Shown here in pieces: positions 36,448-46,263 of a stretch of DNA of 64,000 bases. The stretch spans positions 248,001 through 312,000 of the forward strand of contig CP000876.1 of the NCBI GenBank assembly GCA_000018565.1. Reading direction: 5' to 3'. The stretch is from Herpetosiphon aurantiacus DSM 785 (GTDB lineage: Bacteria > Chloroflexota > Chloroflexia > Chloroflexales > Herpetosiphonaceae). The position numbers and the translations under genes were made by a program. Under the pieces are notes generated by a model, which had not been told where the DNA came from, did no database searches, and was given only the letters and a program-made list of their open reading frames with translations. Within the stretch, counting starts at the first letter, position 1, and each line of letters begins with the position of its first letter.

Positions 36448-38532
36448 TTAAAGCCCTTGCATAGCATAGCTAATTCCTTGGTGGAGATCACTGTAAGTCC
36501 GTATCCTGCGGAGATCGACCCCCATGGTGACGATCGTCTGGGCAATTTCAGGTCGGATGCCCGTCACGATGACCTCAGCTCCCAGTAATCGCACGGCATC
36601 AGCTGCTTGGATAAAGATGGCAGCCACGTGGGGGTCAAGTGCTGGAACACCCGTGAGATCCACAATCGCACGACTTGCCCGCTGTTGACTCACCCCTTGG
36701 AGCAGTGATTCAAGGATACGTTGTGCCCGTATCGTATCAATTGCACCGATCAGCGGCATCAGAATGGTCGTATCGGTAATATGAATTAGGGGTGTGGACA
36801 GTTCCATAATCGTGCGCGTATGAATTTGAAGTATTTCTGCTTGGAGGGCTTGACGAGTAGCAGCCGCCTGTCGCTCATGGGTCAGATCACGGGCGATGGT
36901 AGAGAAGTGAGTCGGTTGGTCGGCAGCATCGCGATGGCACAGGATCATCTGGTCAATAGGAATCTCGTTCCCATCAGCCGTTACTAAGGCTGTCTCTCCG
37001 CTCCAGTACCCTTCTGCAAGCGCCGTTGGCAGGGCCGTTGTCTGGAGCAACTCCTGCACCCAGCTGGGATGCAATGCCGTTAATGGTTGACGTGCTAAGG
37101 GTTCTTCGGGGCGCATCCCAATCAAGGCACGACCAGCAGGATTAATATAGATCGGCTGACCATCGAGGGTTGCCATACCGACAAACTCTGGAAGCATATC
37201 AGCTAGTTGCACAAACCGCCGATGGTCAGCTTCGATCGCAGCGCGTGCGTTCACATCAATGATTACGCCATCACACCAGCGGACACGACCAGCGTCATCG
37301 TAGACAGCCCGCCCACGGTTCGTTACCCAGCAGACCTCGCCATCGCGGTGTATGATTCGGTAATCAACGCTATAGGGTTGCTGGGCGATGATCGCCGCAG
37401 TCATCGTTTCCTCGACCCGAACCCTATCGAGGGGATCGATGCAACTGACAAATGGTCGGATGGTATTATGCAAGAAATCGCTTGCGGGATAGCCAGTGAG
37501 TGTTTCAATGCCATCGCTGAGGATCGTGACACCCCAATTGATATCGGGACTACACCGATACACGACTCCAGGGAGACTCTGCATGAGTGAGGTCAGTTGC
37601 TCTGTAAGCTGGACGACACGGAGGTCTTGCTGTTTCCGTTGGGTAATATCACGCGCAAGGCCAACGAGGCGAATGACCTGATCGCTATCATTATAGATTG
37701 GATAGGATTGGTCATAGATCCAACGCTCCGCACCATCCGAGCGGATAATCCGGTATTCAAGGGCACGAAGGGTATGGGCCTGCTTGGACATGGACGCAGT
37801 GACGCTTGCACGATCATCAGGGTGAATGGTCGTAACCCACGATTGGAGATCCGCATACAAGCTCGCGCAGGAATAGCCCCAAATTCGTTCGTACGCCGGA
37901 CTAATATACAACAACTGCTGTCGCGTGGAATCCGACATCCAGAATACCGCATCGATCGTTTCTGCCATCTGCCGAAAGCGCAGTTCACTTTCTTGAAAGT
38001 CCGTCATCAGCCGATGCTGGGTTTGCAGCAGTTCATGCATGGTATTTGCCGCCAGCTCACGCTCAACAAGCATCGCAAGGTCAGCGAGAATCTCCTGATC
38101 ATCATCCGAAAACACGCTATGCACAACCGTATCGAGGAGGCAGAGCGTCCCAACCGCCGCGCCGCTGGGAGCATGGAGCACATGGCCCGCATAAAAGCGG
38201 ATATGGGGTGTTCCGCTGACAACGGGGTTGTCAGCGAAACGTGTATCGCACCACGTATCAAGGATAATCAGGGGACGATCGGGCTGCAGAATCGCATGGG
38301 CACAGAACGAGATCTCGCGACTAGATTGCTGGACATCGAGGCCAATACAGGACTTAAACCACTGACGATTGGTATCAACCAACGAAATAAGGACGATCGG
38401 GACGTGGAACAGCCGTTGCGCCAACCGCGTCAGGCGATCGAACCGTGGATCAGGCGGAGTATCTAAGATGCCAAGCCCATGGAGCGCCTGAATACGAGCT
38501 GACTCATCACTAGGAATGGGGGCTACTTCCAT
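36448..38532 (-). CDS. GAF-PAS-PAS-PAS-STAS sensory protein
   Basis: The 694-residue soluble sensor has a GAF domain (residues about 20-165: VPIVLISLVDTNRQWFKSCIGL, SFCAHAIL, GTLCLLD), then three PAS/PAC units (about 180-300 ending GLARDITQRK; about 310-430 with DYRIIHRDGEVCWVTNRGR; about 435-560 ending FSTIARDLTHERQ), and a C-terminal STAS domain (TPLIHITDTTILMPLIGAIDT, AIVDLTGVPALDPH, EVIVTGIRPEIAQTIVTMGVDL). No kinase domain is present. It resembles RsbR-like sensors that signal through STAS. The start at 38532 has GAGGA five bases upstream; the ATG at 38547 is less well placed. Followed by a receiver gene. Confidence 0.88.
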   Translation of the reverse strand: MEVAPIPSDESARIQALHGLGILDTPPDPRFDRLTRLAQRLFHVPIVLISLVDTNRQWFKSCIGLDVQQSSREISFCAHAILQPDRPLIILDTWCDTRFADNPVVSGTPHIRFYAGHVLHAPSGAAVGTLCLLDTVVHSVFSDDDQEILADLAMLVERELAANTMHELLQTQHRLMTDFQESELRFRQMAETIDAVFWMSDSTRQQLLYISPAYERIWGYSCASLYADLQSWVTTIHPDDRASVTASMSKQAHTLRALEYRIIRSDGAERWIYDQSYPIYNDSDQVIRLVGLARDITQRKQQDLRVVQLTEQLTSLMQSLPGVVYRCSPDINWGVTILSDGIETLTGYPASDFLHNTIRPFVSCIDPLDRVRVEETMTAAIIAQQPYSVDYRIIHRDGEVCWVTNRGRAVYDDAGRVRWCDGVIIDVNARAAIEADHRRFVQLADMLPEFVGMATLDGQPIYINPAGRALIGMRPEEPLARQPLTALHPSWVQELLQTTALPTALAEGYWSGETALVTADGNEIPIDQMILCHRDAADQPTHFSTIARDLTHERQAAATRQALQAEILQIHTRTIMELSTPLIHITDTTILMPLIGAIDTIRAQRILESLLQGVSQQRASRAIVDLTGVPALDPHVAAIFIQAADAVRLLGAEVIVTGIRPEIAQTIVTMGVDLRRIRTYSDLHQGISYAMQGL

Positions 38533-39014
38533 ACTATTCCTCATCATAGGGACGATCGTGCGACCATCGCCTTAGCGAAGACACCGTCTCGATTGGTCTT
38601 CCTCATGGATCCCCCGTTACGGCAAGCACAGACTCGGATAATGGCGATAGGTTGACAGAACACCCATCCAACTAGGCGAGCGGCGTGCTCGGCGCGGATT
38701 CCTTCCAGAGCATGGATAGCGATACAAAACCTTACGGACGACGATGGTTGCATCACGGCATTTGCTTCGCGTTGCAAACCATCGTCGTACCTCGAGACGG
38801 ACACGGTTTTGCATCCATTTGATATACAAGCACCAATAATCATTCCATGAGGCCAGGACATGATGGAGTATAGAGGAGGAGGATGGATCTGTCACCCCGT
38901 AGAAGTACGGTAGTAATAGTGCAGAACTGATCCCACACTCTGCCGTTGTTTTGCCATACAACGAAACGTCCAACGGGAATGATCAGCAATCGCCATGAGG
39001 CGCTAGCCCGGTGA
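38533..39014. other. Intergenic region with a 12-bp inverted repeat
   Basis: No gene is supported in these 480 bp. ACGACGATGGTT (38738-38749) and AACCATCGTCGT (38777-38788) form a stem with a 27-nt loop. Frames on both strands here lack ribosome binding sites and domain signatures. It contains the promoter region for the sensor gene at 38532. Confidence 0.5.
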
Positions 39015-39692
39015 TCATTCTATGCGCTCATCGTGAATGGGTGGATTGGTGACCACCGGCATCCGCCCCGTCCGCACCGCAAAACAGATGAGATCCGTTT
39101 GCGTTCGCAAACCCAACTTGCGCAGCATACTCGCCCGGTAGGCTTCGACCGTGCGCACACTCAGACAGAGATGGGCGGCAATCTGGACGGAGGTATTTCC
39201 TTGCATCGCACCCGCAAACACGTCACGTTCGCGCGAGGTGAGCAGATCATAGGGATCGATCGGAATCGTGTTGTTGGGGCGGAAGGATGGCATGTGCCAA
39301 TATCCTTCGAGATGAGAACTGAGAATACGCCGCCCTGCGGCGACGGCTTGAACGGCCGTCACCAATTCCATCGCATCCGCTTCTTTGAGCACATACCCCG
39401 ATGCACCCGCCTGCATGGCGGCATCGACATAGCCCAGATCGCCATACATGGAGACAATCAGGATCGCAACATGCGGGGTGGTTGCTTTCACATGGCGAGT
39501 GACCGCAATCCCGGTCGCCTCTGGAAGCATTAAATCGACCAGTGCGACATCGGGTTGCAGGTGCGTAATGGAGGTCATGGCCTCGGTTCCGGTCGTCGCT
39601 TCGCCGATGATGGTGCAGACAAGATGATGTTCTAAGATGGCTCGAAAGCCCTGACGGACCATGGTATGGTCATCAGCCAGCACGATCCGCAT
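39015..39692 (-). CDS. NarL/FixJ-family response regulator
   Basis: The 225-residue protein has an N-terminal receiver (VLADDHTMVRQGFRAIL; phospho-Asp in VALVDLMLPE; VSMYGD; Lys in YVLKEAD) and a C-terminal LuxR-type helix-turn-helix (LTSRERDVFAGAMQGNTSVQIA, LSVRTVEAYRASMLRKLGL). It binds DNA on phosphorylation by its partner kinase. The start at 39692 has GAGGAGG six bases upstream. It overlaps the kinase gene by 20 nt, so the two are translationally coupled. The DNA targets cannot be read from the sequence. Confidence 0.92.
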   Translation of the reverse strand: MRIVLADDHTMVRQGFRAILEHHLVCTIIGEATTGTEAMTSITHLQPDVALVDLMLPEATGIAVTRHVKATTPHVAILIVSMYGDLGYVDAAMQAGASGYVLKEADAMELVTAVQAVAAGRRILSSHLEGYWHMPSFRPNNTIPIDPYDLLTSRERDVFAGAMQGNTSVQIAAHLCLSVRTVEAYRASMLRKLGLRTQTDLICFAVRTGRMPVVTNPPIHDERIE

Positions 39693-41787
39693 GATCAACC
39701 TCCTCTCCGCGAGGACGACACGGAACATCCACGGTAAGGCTGGTACCATGGCCAAGCGCACTCTCAATTGTCAATGTTCCTCCTAACATCCTGATCCGTT
39801 CGCGCATCCCAACTAAACCGATGCCACGCGGCATCTGGCATACCTGGGCAACATCAAAGCCACGTCCGTGATCTTGGATTAAGAGCGAGACCCCCGTCGT
39901 CGTGACCCCAAAATAGATGGCAGCGGTCGCCACATTCGCATACCGCACAAGATTATTGACCGCTTCCTGAATCACGCGATAGAGCGCAAGCTCTATCGCG
40001 TGGGGTAATGGAGGAATAGGCGTATAGGGATGCAGGGCGATAACAACGCCCGTCTGTTGTTCCACCCGTTGGAGCAGCCATTGCAACGAGACCATTAACC
40101 CAAGATCTTCCAAGGCGGCTGGCCGGATGTCAAGCGACAGTTGACGGACTTGACTGAGGATATCGATCACCTGCCCTGTCGCCTCATGAATGCGATCCCG
40201 CCATACCGTTATGGGTTGAAGCGGGGTACTCTCGAGATACAGCTTCAGCCCCGTAAGCGCCTGGCCCACTCCATCATGGAGTTCGCGAGCAAGCGCAGCC
40301 CGTTCCGTTTCCTGTGTCGTCACTAACTGATGGGTTAAGCGTTGCAATTGGTCTTCACTCTCATGAACATCAGCGAGCAGTTGTGCTTGGTCAATTGCCA
40401 CGGCTGCATGGGCAATCAGTGCCTGGGCAAAATGCAGATCACCTGGCCGAATCGCGGTCTGGACTCCGTGCAGGATCTGCACAATCCCGAGGCAACACCC
40501 CCGAGCGAGGATAGGAAATGCAGTCCATGCTGGAGCGGCGGGAACGCGCAGGAATGACGACGCTTGGTCGTGATGAAGATAGGGCTGGGCGGTCTGGAGG
40601 AGGGTTGTAAGGATCTGATCGGTGATCCGGGGGAGACGAATGGTGTGGCACGGTGGTGACACGCCAACCTCGTGAAGACCATCCTGGTCATTGAACATAA
40701 AGATCCCTATTGGCTCGCCGCCAAATCGGCTCTGGAGGGTGGTGACCAATACCTCCACGATTGATGGGAGTCGAAGATTCTGCATAAATGCCTGACTTGC
40801 CGCATAGAGGGTCTCCAGATCCCTGCGTGCTTGCTGTTCCGATTCCCGTAACTGGCATCCTTCGATCACGAGTGTACTCCGATGCGCTACCTCTTGCAGC
40901 AGTGTCACATCATGCGGTGTATAGCTGATTGGGGTGATATCACGAACGATACTCAGCGTTCCAATCACACGACCCTGACTCATGAGTGGGACAATGATGC
41001 AGCTATGGGGAGCATACTGCTCACTATACGGCCAAGCCACTGCGTCAATCTGTGTTTGACGATCGTCCGCGTTCCAAATTGGGATAAAGCAGGGCTGAGC
41101 GGTTTGCAGCACATGCGCGGTGAGGCCCCGATCAAGGTGCTGCGGATAGTCATGGATGAGCATGTGCAACATCGTTTCACACGCCACATCTCGGTGTGCC
41201 AAGACGCTTGGCACGAGGTGTAGTCCATCACGGAGCCGAAGGACACATCCATCGCCGACCTGCTCCGCAACGGCACGGACAATCGTCTGCAACGCATCCG
41301 TCATGGGTTTGGTATCCGTGTGCAATGCGAGCGTCACGCGGGCAAGAATCGTCGCTTGCGCGGTCGCAGCGTACTGCTCGGTCACATCGCGATTGACGGC
41401 GACCATGCCCATCATGTGCCCATCATCCGCCATAACGCGCTGGATCGCGGCATCAATATAACGATGATGCCCGTCACGATGCGGCTGAATAACCATACCG
41501 CGCCATCCACCACGAGTTATGACGTAGTTGGCTGCGGCAGCACGGGTCGTCCCATCGAGATAGTGCAGCGTCGGGATGACATCACTGATGGAACGACCAA
41601 GCACCTCAGTCGCCATCCACCCATAGATCCGTTCCGCAGCAGCATTCCAGCGCAGGATGCGCCATGCATCATCGATCATAATCACGGCATCGTTGAGGAT
41701 ATTGAGAATCGGATCGTCAGGCCATCCATGCTGGATGGAAACCGCAGGGTGTATATTCATCCCAAGGTTTCCCGGTTGCTCATGCAT
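39673..41787 (-). CDS. NarX/DegS-type sensor histidine kinase with PAS and GAF domains
   Basis: The 704-residue soluble kinase has a PAS domain (residues about 25-140: AVIMIDDAWRILRWNAAAERIYGW, MVAVNRDVTEQ), a GAF domain (about 150-310: GDGCVLRLRDGLHLVPSVLAH, VIGTLSIVRDI), a second GAF domain (about 330-480), a HisKA_3 dimerisation box with the phosphorylated His in ARELHDGVGQALTGLKLYLE (about residue 500), and a HATPase domain (VIQEAVNNLVRYANV, DHGRGFDVAQV, GIGLVGMRERIRMLGG). It phosphorylates the overlapping NarL-type regulator. It lacks membrane helices, so the stimulus is internal. AAGGAGG lies four bases before the start. Confidence 0.92.
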   Translation of the reverse strand: MHEQPGNLGMNIHPAVSIQHGWPDDPILNILNDAVIMIDDAWRILRWNAAAERIYGWMATEVLGRSISDVIPTLHYLDGTTRAAAANYVITRGGWRGMVIQPHRDGHHRYIDAAIQRVMADDGHMMGMVAVNRDVTEQYAATAQATILARVTLALHTDTKPMTDALQTIVRAVAEQVGDGCVLRLRDGLHLVPSVLAHRDVACETMLHMLIHDYPQHLDRGLTAHVLQTAQPCFIPIWNADDRQTQIDAVAWPYSEQYAPHSCIIVPLMSQGRVIGTLSIVRDITPISYTPHDVTLLQEVAHRSTLVIEGCQLRESEQQARRDLETLYAASQAFMQNLRLPSIVEVLVTTLQSRFGGEPIGIFMFNDQDGLHEVGVSPPCHTIRLPRITDQILTTLLQTAQPYLHHDQASSFLRVPAAPAWTAFPILARGCCLGIVQILHGVQTAIRPGDLHFAQALIAHAAVAIDQAQLLADVHESEDQLQRLTHQLVTTQETERAALARELHDGVGQALTGLKLYLESTPLQPITVWRDRIHEATGQVIDILSQVRQLSLDIRPAALEDLGLMVSLQWLLQRVEQQTGVVIALHPYTPIPPLPHAIELALYRVIQEAVNNLVRYANVATAAIYFGVTTTGVSLLIQDHGRGFDVAQVCQMPRGIGLVGMRERIRMLGGTLTIESALGHGTSLTVDVPCRPRGEEVDHADRAG

Positions 41788-42001
41788 AGATCCTCCTTCT
41801 TACGAAACCCTTCATCAATCCACCCCCCTCCTATCGTAGCAAAGCCGTTTCCCGTTTGACTACCGTACTTCTACGAGATGACAGCGCGGATGATTCTGGG
41901 TAAAGTTGGGACTGTCAATACGATTGGTCAGTCAAAAAACGCTGGGATGATCATCAACCTGATGAAGACTGGAATGGTTTCAATTGTTATGGAGATTTCC
42001 T

Positions 42002-43039
42002 ATGGGTATTCCACGTCTCGCGCTCCGCGCCATCGGTGTCCGCTGCTTTCGGTCGATGCGACTGCTCATGCTCGTGTTCCTTACGGCCTGTAGTACCGCC
42101 CAACCGAGTCCGACCCCTGCCCCGATGGATACGGTGACCATCCAACTCAATTGGGTTAATGATTATTCCTCTGCTGGCTTTTTCGCGGCGGAAAAGAACG
42201 GACGCTTCGCCGACCAACGCGTCCAAGTGACCTTGCGTGAGGGCGGCTTTGATGCCAATGGCTATATTGATGGAACGGAACAAGTCAGCAGTGGCGCTGC
42301 CGATTTTGGGGTGGCCAGTGCCGATAGTATCATTCAGGCGCGGGCACAGGGGAAGCCCATTGTGGGCATTGCGGTGTTGGCGCAGGATAGTCCCCTCGCC
42401 ATTCTCTCATTGCCGCAGACCGCCATCCGTGACCCCCACGATTTGGTCGGAAAAAAGGTGTTGGTGGCCGAAGGCGGCGCAACCCAACTGTATACGACGT
42501 TGTTGGCATCCCAACAGATTGCGCTCACCCAAGCACCGCCCATCCCACGCACCGATTCCGGGATTGACCAGTTAATTGCGGGAAAGATTGATGCCTTGGT
42601 GGCGTGGAATGTCAACGAAGCGATTGAATTAAGTGAACTCGGCTACCCACCATCGGTCATGTTGTTCAGTGATTATGGGATCAATAGCTATGAGTTGGTG
42701 CTGATCACGACCGAACGCATGGTCACCGAGAACCCCGATCTGGTCACGCGGGTGCTGAAGGCGACCCTACAGGGATGGAAGGATGTGATCCTCAGTCCGG
42801 CCCAAGCAATTGGCTATGTCAAAGACTATGCGCCCACGGTGGATCGGGACGGACAAATGCGCCGCTTGAGTGCGTTCGTCGAGTTATTACAACCCACCAA
42901 TACCAAACTCGGCGATATGCTGCCGGATCGCTGGGCGTTTACCCATCAAATGTTACAAACCCAAGGGGCGCTGACCCAGCCAATCGAACTTGGACGGGCC
43001 TATTCCACGATGTTTCTTGATGTGCTTCCCGATCGCTAA
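42002..43039 (+). CDS. NMT1/THI5-like ABC transporter substrate-binding lipoprotein
   Basis: The 345-residue protein has a lipoprotein signal with lipobox FLTACSTA (Cys near residue 29), a short Pro-rich linker, and an NMT1-type periplasmic binding fold: VTIQLNWVNDYSSAGFFAAEKNG, GAADFGVASADSIIQARAQGKPIVGIA, DLVGKKVLVAEGG and KIDALVAWNVNEAIELSELGY. Relatives capture thiamine-pyrimidine precursors, taurine, nitrate or similar small compounds. No permease or ATPase gene is adjacent, so it is an orphan binding protein. GGAG lies seven bases before the start. A damaged copy of its 5' end is at 28680-28811. Confidence 0.87.
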   Translation: MGIPRLALRAIGVRCFRSMRLLMLVFLTACSTAQPSPTPAPMDTVTIQLNWVNDYSSAGFFAAEKNGRFADQRVQVTLREGGFDANGYIDGTEQVSSGAADFGVASADSIIQARAQGKPIVGIAVLAQDSPLAILSLPQTAIRDPHDLVGKKVLVAEGGATQLYTTLLASQQIALTQAPPIPRTDSGIDQLIAGKIDALVAWNVNEAIELSELGYPPSVMLFSDYGINSYELVLITTERMVTENPDLVTRVLKATLQGWKDVILSPAQAIGYVKDYAPTVDRDGQMRRLSAFVELLQPTNTKLGDMLPDRWAFTHQMLQTQGALTQPIELGRAYSTMFLDVLPDR

Positions 43040-43109
43040 ACGGCCATCCCAATGATGGATAGGCCAACAACGCGCTGTGGGTATCAACGATGTAGCACGA
43101 AGGATATCG

Positions 43110-43676
43110 ATGTATACCATCTTTACCCCCACGATCGGTCGTTATCGCAAAACGGCCATTTATGCAACCTGTGTCTCACCGCTCCCCACGGTAGCCGATG
43201 AACCAGACCGCACCACGCAAACCGTGGTTGCGTTTACAGTGCGCCCCTTGCCCCCCTACCCCGATATCTACTGGAATACGGCGGGCGTGCTCTTAGTGCA
43301 CGAGCGGTTAGCGGCGATCTTTGATGCGTTTGATACACCGCATACGTCGCGTCCGGTCGTGTTTCAGCATCCCATCACCCATGCGGTACTCCCGCAGGGA
43401 TTTGATTATCGCATCTATCAGATTGAGGCGACTGCCCCAATTCTGATAGCGCAGTCGCCCTCCGATGATACTCCACATTCGACAAAGGCGGGATCGGTTC
43501 TACTCAACCCAGCGATCGGTGATCACACCCCACGGGTATGCCTCGATCACACCTGGCCGACGGTGGTGTGTGTGCATCGAACGGTACAAGCATCGATGAA
43601 AGCACGCAGGATCACGGGTGGGTGCTTTCTGAGCATCGCCGAATGGAGTCGTCTGCAACCTGCTCACGGTCACTGA
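43110..43676 (+). CDS. Hypothetical protein, weakly Imm11/DUF1629-like
   Basis: The 188-residue soluble protein is not securely recognised. VLLVHERLAAIFDAFDTPHTSRPVVFQHP followed by FDYRIYQIEA recalls the pattern of Imm11/DUF1629-type proteins (a helix preceding a short strand pair), but the match is by eye only. The C-terminal third is basic and Cys-containing (RVCLDHTWPTVVCVHRTVQ). The start at 43110 has AAGGA five bases upstream. No toxin gene is adjacent, so an immunity role has no contextual support. Confidence 0.5.
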   Translation: MYTIFTPTIGRYRKTAIYATCVSPLPTVADEPDRTTQTVVAFTVRPLPPYPDIYWNTAGVLLVHERLAAIFDAFDTPHTSRPVVFQHPITHAVLPQGFDYRIYQIEATAPILIAQSPSDDTPHSTKAGSVLLNPAIGDHTPRVCLDHTWPTVVCVHRTVQASMKARRITGGCFLSIAEWSRLQPAHGH

Positions 43677-43858
43677 TAGCACGACCGATGATACTACCCT
43701 TCCTCCTGAGGGTGGTCATGGACAGAACACCCGCTCTTGTGATCGCTCGCCGTTGACACGTCTAGCACACGCCTACCATTCATTTACGCTGCCATAAAGC
43801 CAATCTTGCTATTTGCTCCGTGCTTGCTGGGATGAGCAATAGATGATAATCGTCATCA

Positions 43859-44728
43859 TCACTCCCCCTCGGTGTCGAGCTTGGTTAAGGTCGCACTCAG
43901 ATCCCAGAGCCGGGCATTGGCCGCGCGATCATAGGTCTGTGGTGGTGATGAAATGGGGCGCATCGCGGCGAAATAGGAACCCGTGATGTCCGCAACTGCT
44001 GGCGATGTGGCGAGATACACTATCTGTTTGGCGGCTTGGGCAGCATCAGGGAGGACATACTGGCCAAGGAGGCCAAGCATCCGAAAAAACCATGATTGAC
44101 GACCGTCGTCTTGGCCTAAACGCGATTTAAAAACCCCGGGATGCACGCAATTGACCGTGACTCCGGTTCCCGCAAGGCGGCGAGCCAGTTCATAGGTAAA
44201 ATGGATGGTGCCCAATTTCGTCTGACTATAGGCCGCCAGGGCTCGATATGGTCGTTTTTCAAACTGGAGATCATCGAAATCCATCCGCGTTGTAATCCGT
44301 GTTCCAACGTTAATGATACGAGCAGGGGCGCTCGCAATGAGCCGATCACACAGGAGATTGGTGAGTAAAAAGGCCGCTAGGTGATTGATCGCCAGCGAAG
44401 ACTCGATGCCATCCACCGTGACGCGACGCGTCGGAAACGATGCTCCAACATTATTAATCAGTCCATGCAGCTGCGGGTAGCGGGCGAGCACGGTCTGGGC
44501 CAGCTGTCGAATCGCATGCTGTGAGGATAAATCCGCGATGATTAAATCAACCGCCGGATTGCCACTCTCGCGGATAATGGCGGCTTGCGCGGCGGCCCCC
44601 AGTGCTGCATCACGACAAATCATAATCACCGTCGCACCGTCGCATGCCAAGCCGAGCGCCGTGGCGCGTCCTAAGCCACTGTTGGCTCCTGTCACGAGCA
44701 TGATGCGGGAAGCAGGAGACGACGACAT
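43859..44728 (-). CDS. Short-chain dehydrogenase/reductase (retinol dehydrogenase-like)
   Basis: The 289-residue NAD(P)-dependent oxidoreductase has the Rossmann nucleotide motif VTGANSGLGRATALGLA, the conserved LIIADLSS and NNVGASF, and the active-site Tyr-Lys as YSQTKLG, with PARIINVGTRI supplying the strand that normally carries the catalytic Ser (here Gly-Thr). VHPGVFKSRLG is the usual PG motif. Members reduce or oxidise carbonyls of lipids and retinoids; the substrate is unknown. The start at 44728 has AAGGAGG six bases upstream, excluding the longer frame from 44875. It follows the membrane protein gene after 16 bp in one operon. Confidence 0.87.
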   Translation of the reverse strand: MSSSPASRIMLVTGANSGLGRATALGLACDGATVIMICRDAALGAAAQAAIIRESGNPAVDLIIADLSSQHAIRQLAQTVLARYPQLHGLINNVGASFPTRRVTVDGIESSLAINHLAAFLLTNLLCDRLIASAPARIINVGTRITTRMDFDDLQFEKRPYRALAAYSQTKLGTIHFTYELARRLAGTGVTVNCVHPGVFKSRLGQDDGRQSWFFRMLGLLGQYVLPDAAQAAKQIVYLATSPAVADITGSYFAAMRPISSPPQTYDRAANARLWDLSATLTKLDTEGE

Positions 44729-44744
44729 GAACATCCTCCTTCGG

Positions 44745-45551
44745 TTATGAACCTTGATGCAGCGTGCGGGCATGGAGTCGTGAGCGCTGGAGGACTGATC
44801 CGATTCCAACAACCATGATCGCACCGCTACATGCAGCCACCACGGCGAGCGACCGATCAAGATTATTGATGCCAATGCCGATCAGACCCCAGCCAATCAC
44901 CGCCGCATACACCCACAGGGTGAAGCGTGTGGGCATCACGTGGAGCATCGTCAGCGACACGATAGTCGCGATCCCGATCATACCAACGGCCCACCACGCC
45001 CCATAGGGCGCACCCGTAAACCCAAGCGCCATCAGTGCTGCCGTCATATTCGCAATCGCAGCAACATTGAGCCATGCGAAAAAGAGCAGTACAGGGAACT
45101 CGATGAACCACTGATCGGGTGCGGCCAGCAGTGAGCGGTGCTTCCGCAGGAGGAGCAGTACATAAGTCAAGACCCCAAGCATGATTGCCAAGATGAAGAC
45201 CGTCAACACAACATACTCCGCTCGAAACGCGGGTGTTCCAAGCGTGCCAGCGTGGCCTGCAGTCCCGTTCCAACCAGCCGTTAAGCCATTGGTCAGGGCC
45301 ATCCACCACCCAATCTGCGCATGAATGGGTCGGGATTGTTGGCTAGGCAGGAATTGATAGCAGGCGTAGAGGAAGCCCGTCAGAAAAATTAAGCCCCAAA
45401 TGGCAAAGGTTAACCCAATCGGTAAAAAATACGCCGGTTCGATGGGGGATGCCGATTGATCAAGTCGATCACCCAACCACAGACTCGACCCGATCGCGAG
45501 GAACGCTGCCAGGAAAACGACAAAAGGCCGCACACGATGGACGATCATCAT
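44745..45551 (-). CDS. Multi-helix membrane protein, TspO/MBR-like
   Basis: The 268-residue integral membrane protein has about eight hydrophobic helices. The segment IEPAYFLPIGLTFAIWGLIFLTGFLYACYQ is the pattern of TspO-related tryptophan-rich proteins, and WMALTNGLTAGWNG corresponds to the second Trp-rich helix. It is longer than classical TspO (about 160 residues), as are similar proteins in Chloroflexota. The ligand is unknown (tetrapyrroles or lipids in TspO). AAGGAG lies five bases before the start. It precedes the SDR gene and follows a TetR gene on the same strand, suggesting one regulated unit. Confidence 0.68.
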   Translation of the reverse strand: MMIVHRVRPFVVFLAAFLAIGSSLWLGDRLDQSASPIEPAYFLPIGLTFAIWGLIFLTGFLYACYQFLPSQQSRPIHAQIGWWMALTNGLTAGWNGTAGHAGTLGTPAFRAEYVVLTVFILAIMLGVLTYVLLLLRKHRSLLAAPDQWFIEFPVLLFFAWLNVAAIANMTAALMALGFTGAPYGAWWAVGMIGIATIVSLTMLHVMPTRFTLWVYAAVIGWGLIGIGINNLDRSLAVVAACSGAIMVVGIGSVLQRSRLHARTLHQGS

Positions 45552-45653
45552 TCTTGCTCCTTGTTAAGGGTTTTGCCCGGCCACGACGCACCCAACTCAT
45601 GTCCTACGGCATCGTGATTGACCTCCACGGTGGGCGCATGAAACGCGGAACCC

Positions 45654-46238
45654 TTAACGGGTACGCCACCCATCGAGCAGCATATCAACGAGCGTATGAC
45701 CAATCTGATACCGCACAGGCATCGGATAGTGGGCCGGAACGTTATGCACACTCTGGAGTAAACTGACCAAGGCAAGGGCTGCGACGTTGAAGTCGTGGAT
45801 CTGCACGAGACCTGCCGCCGCCGCAGGTTCGAAGATACTGCGCAGTGGAGTCCGCATGGCATCATACGCGAGGGTCATCAATGCATCCGCTTGGTCTGAC
45901 CCGAGGTCGTCCATATCGGCCTCATGAAGCCGCGAAAGGTTGAGCGGTGGTTGGGTCACAAACCAGTCAGCAACCGCATACAGTTGCATCCGCACGTCAA
46001 CGCCAGCACGGACAATCGCATCAGTTAATCCTTGACGATGGCGTAAAAAGTTCCGCTCCATAACAGCTACATACAGCTCTTTCTTCCCACCTGGCGCATA
46101 GTAATACAGGGATGCATGTTTGATCCCGATCGAACTCGCAATATCGCGCAAGGTGACCGCAGCATATCCTCGTTTAGAAAATAACTGATCGGCACTAGCG
46201 AGGATGCGTTCACGGGTGGCGTTCTGGGCACTGGTCAT
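45654..46238 (-). CDS. TetR-family transcriptional regulator
   Basis: The 194-residue repressor has an N-terminal TetR helix-turn-helix (RERILASADQLFSKRGYAAVTLRDIASSIGIKHASLYYYA) and a helical ligand-binding domain (TLAYDAMRTPLRSIFEPAAAAGLV). It presumably controls itself and the membrane-protein/SDR pair 100 bp downstream. AGGA lies five bases before the start. An inverted repeat CTACC-N8-GGTAG just upstream (46246-46263) could be its operator. The effector ligand is unknown. Confidence 0.88.
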   Translation of the reverse strand: MTSAQNATRERILASADQLFSKRGYAAVTLRDIASSIGIKHASLYYYAPGGKKELYVAVMERNFLRHRQGLTDAIVRAGVDVRMQLYAVADWFVTQPPLNLSRLHEADMDDLGSDQADALMTLAYDAMRTPLRSIFEPAAAAGLVQIHDFNVAALALVSLLQSVHNVPAHYPMPVRYQIGHTLVDMLLDGWRTR

Positions 46239-46245
46239 GGCAATC

Positions 46246-46263
46246 CTACCTACAATTTGGTAG
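46246..46263. promoter_or_regulatory. Candidate TetR operator
   Basis: CTACC (46246-46250) and GGTAG (46259-46263) form an inverted repeat centred on an AT-rich spacer, eight bases upstream of the TetR start. Spacing and position fit autoregulation, but the arms are short. Confidence 0.35.

Noticed and set aside
38617-38973. 118-codon minus-strand open frame
   Set aside because: Irregular composition, no ribosome binding site and it includes the inverted repeat at 38738-38788.
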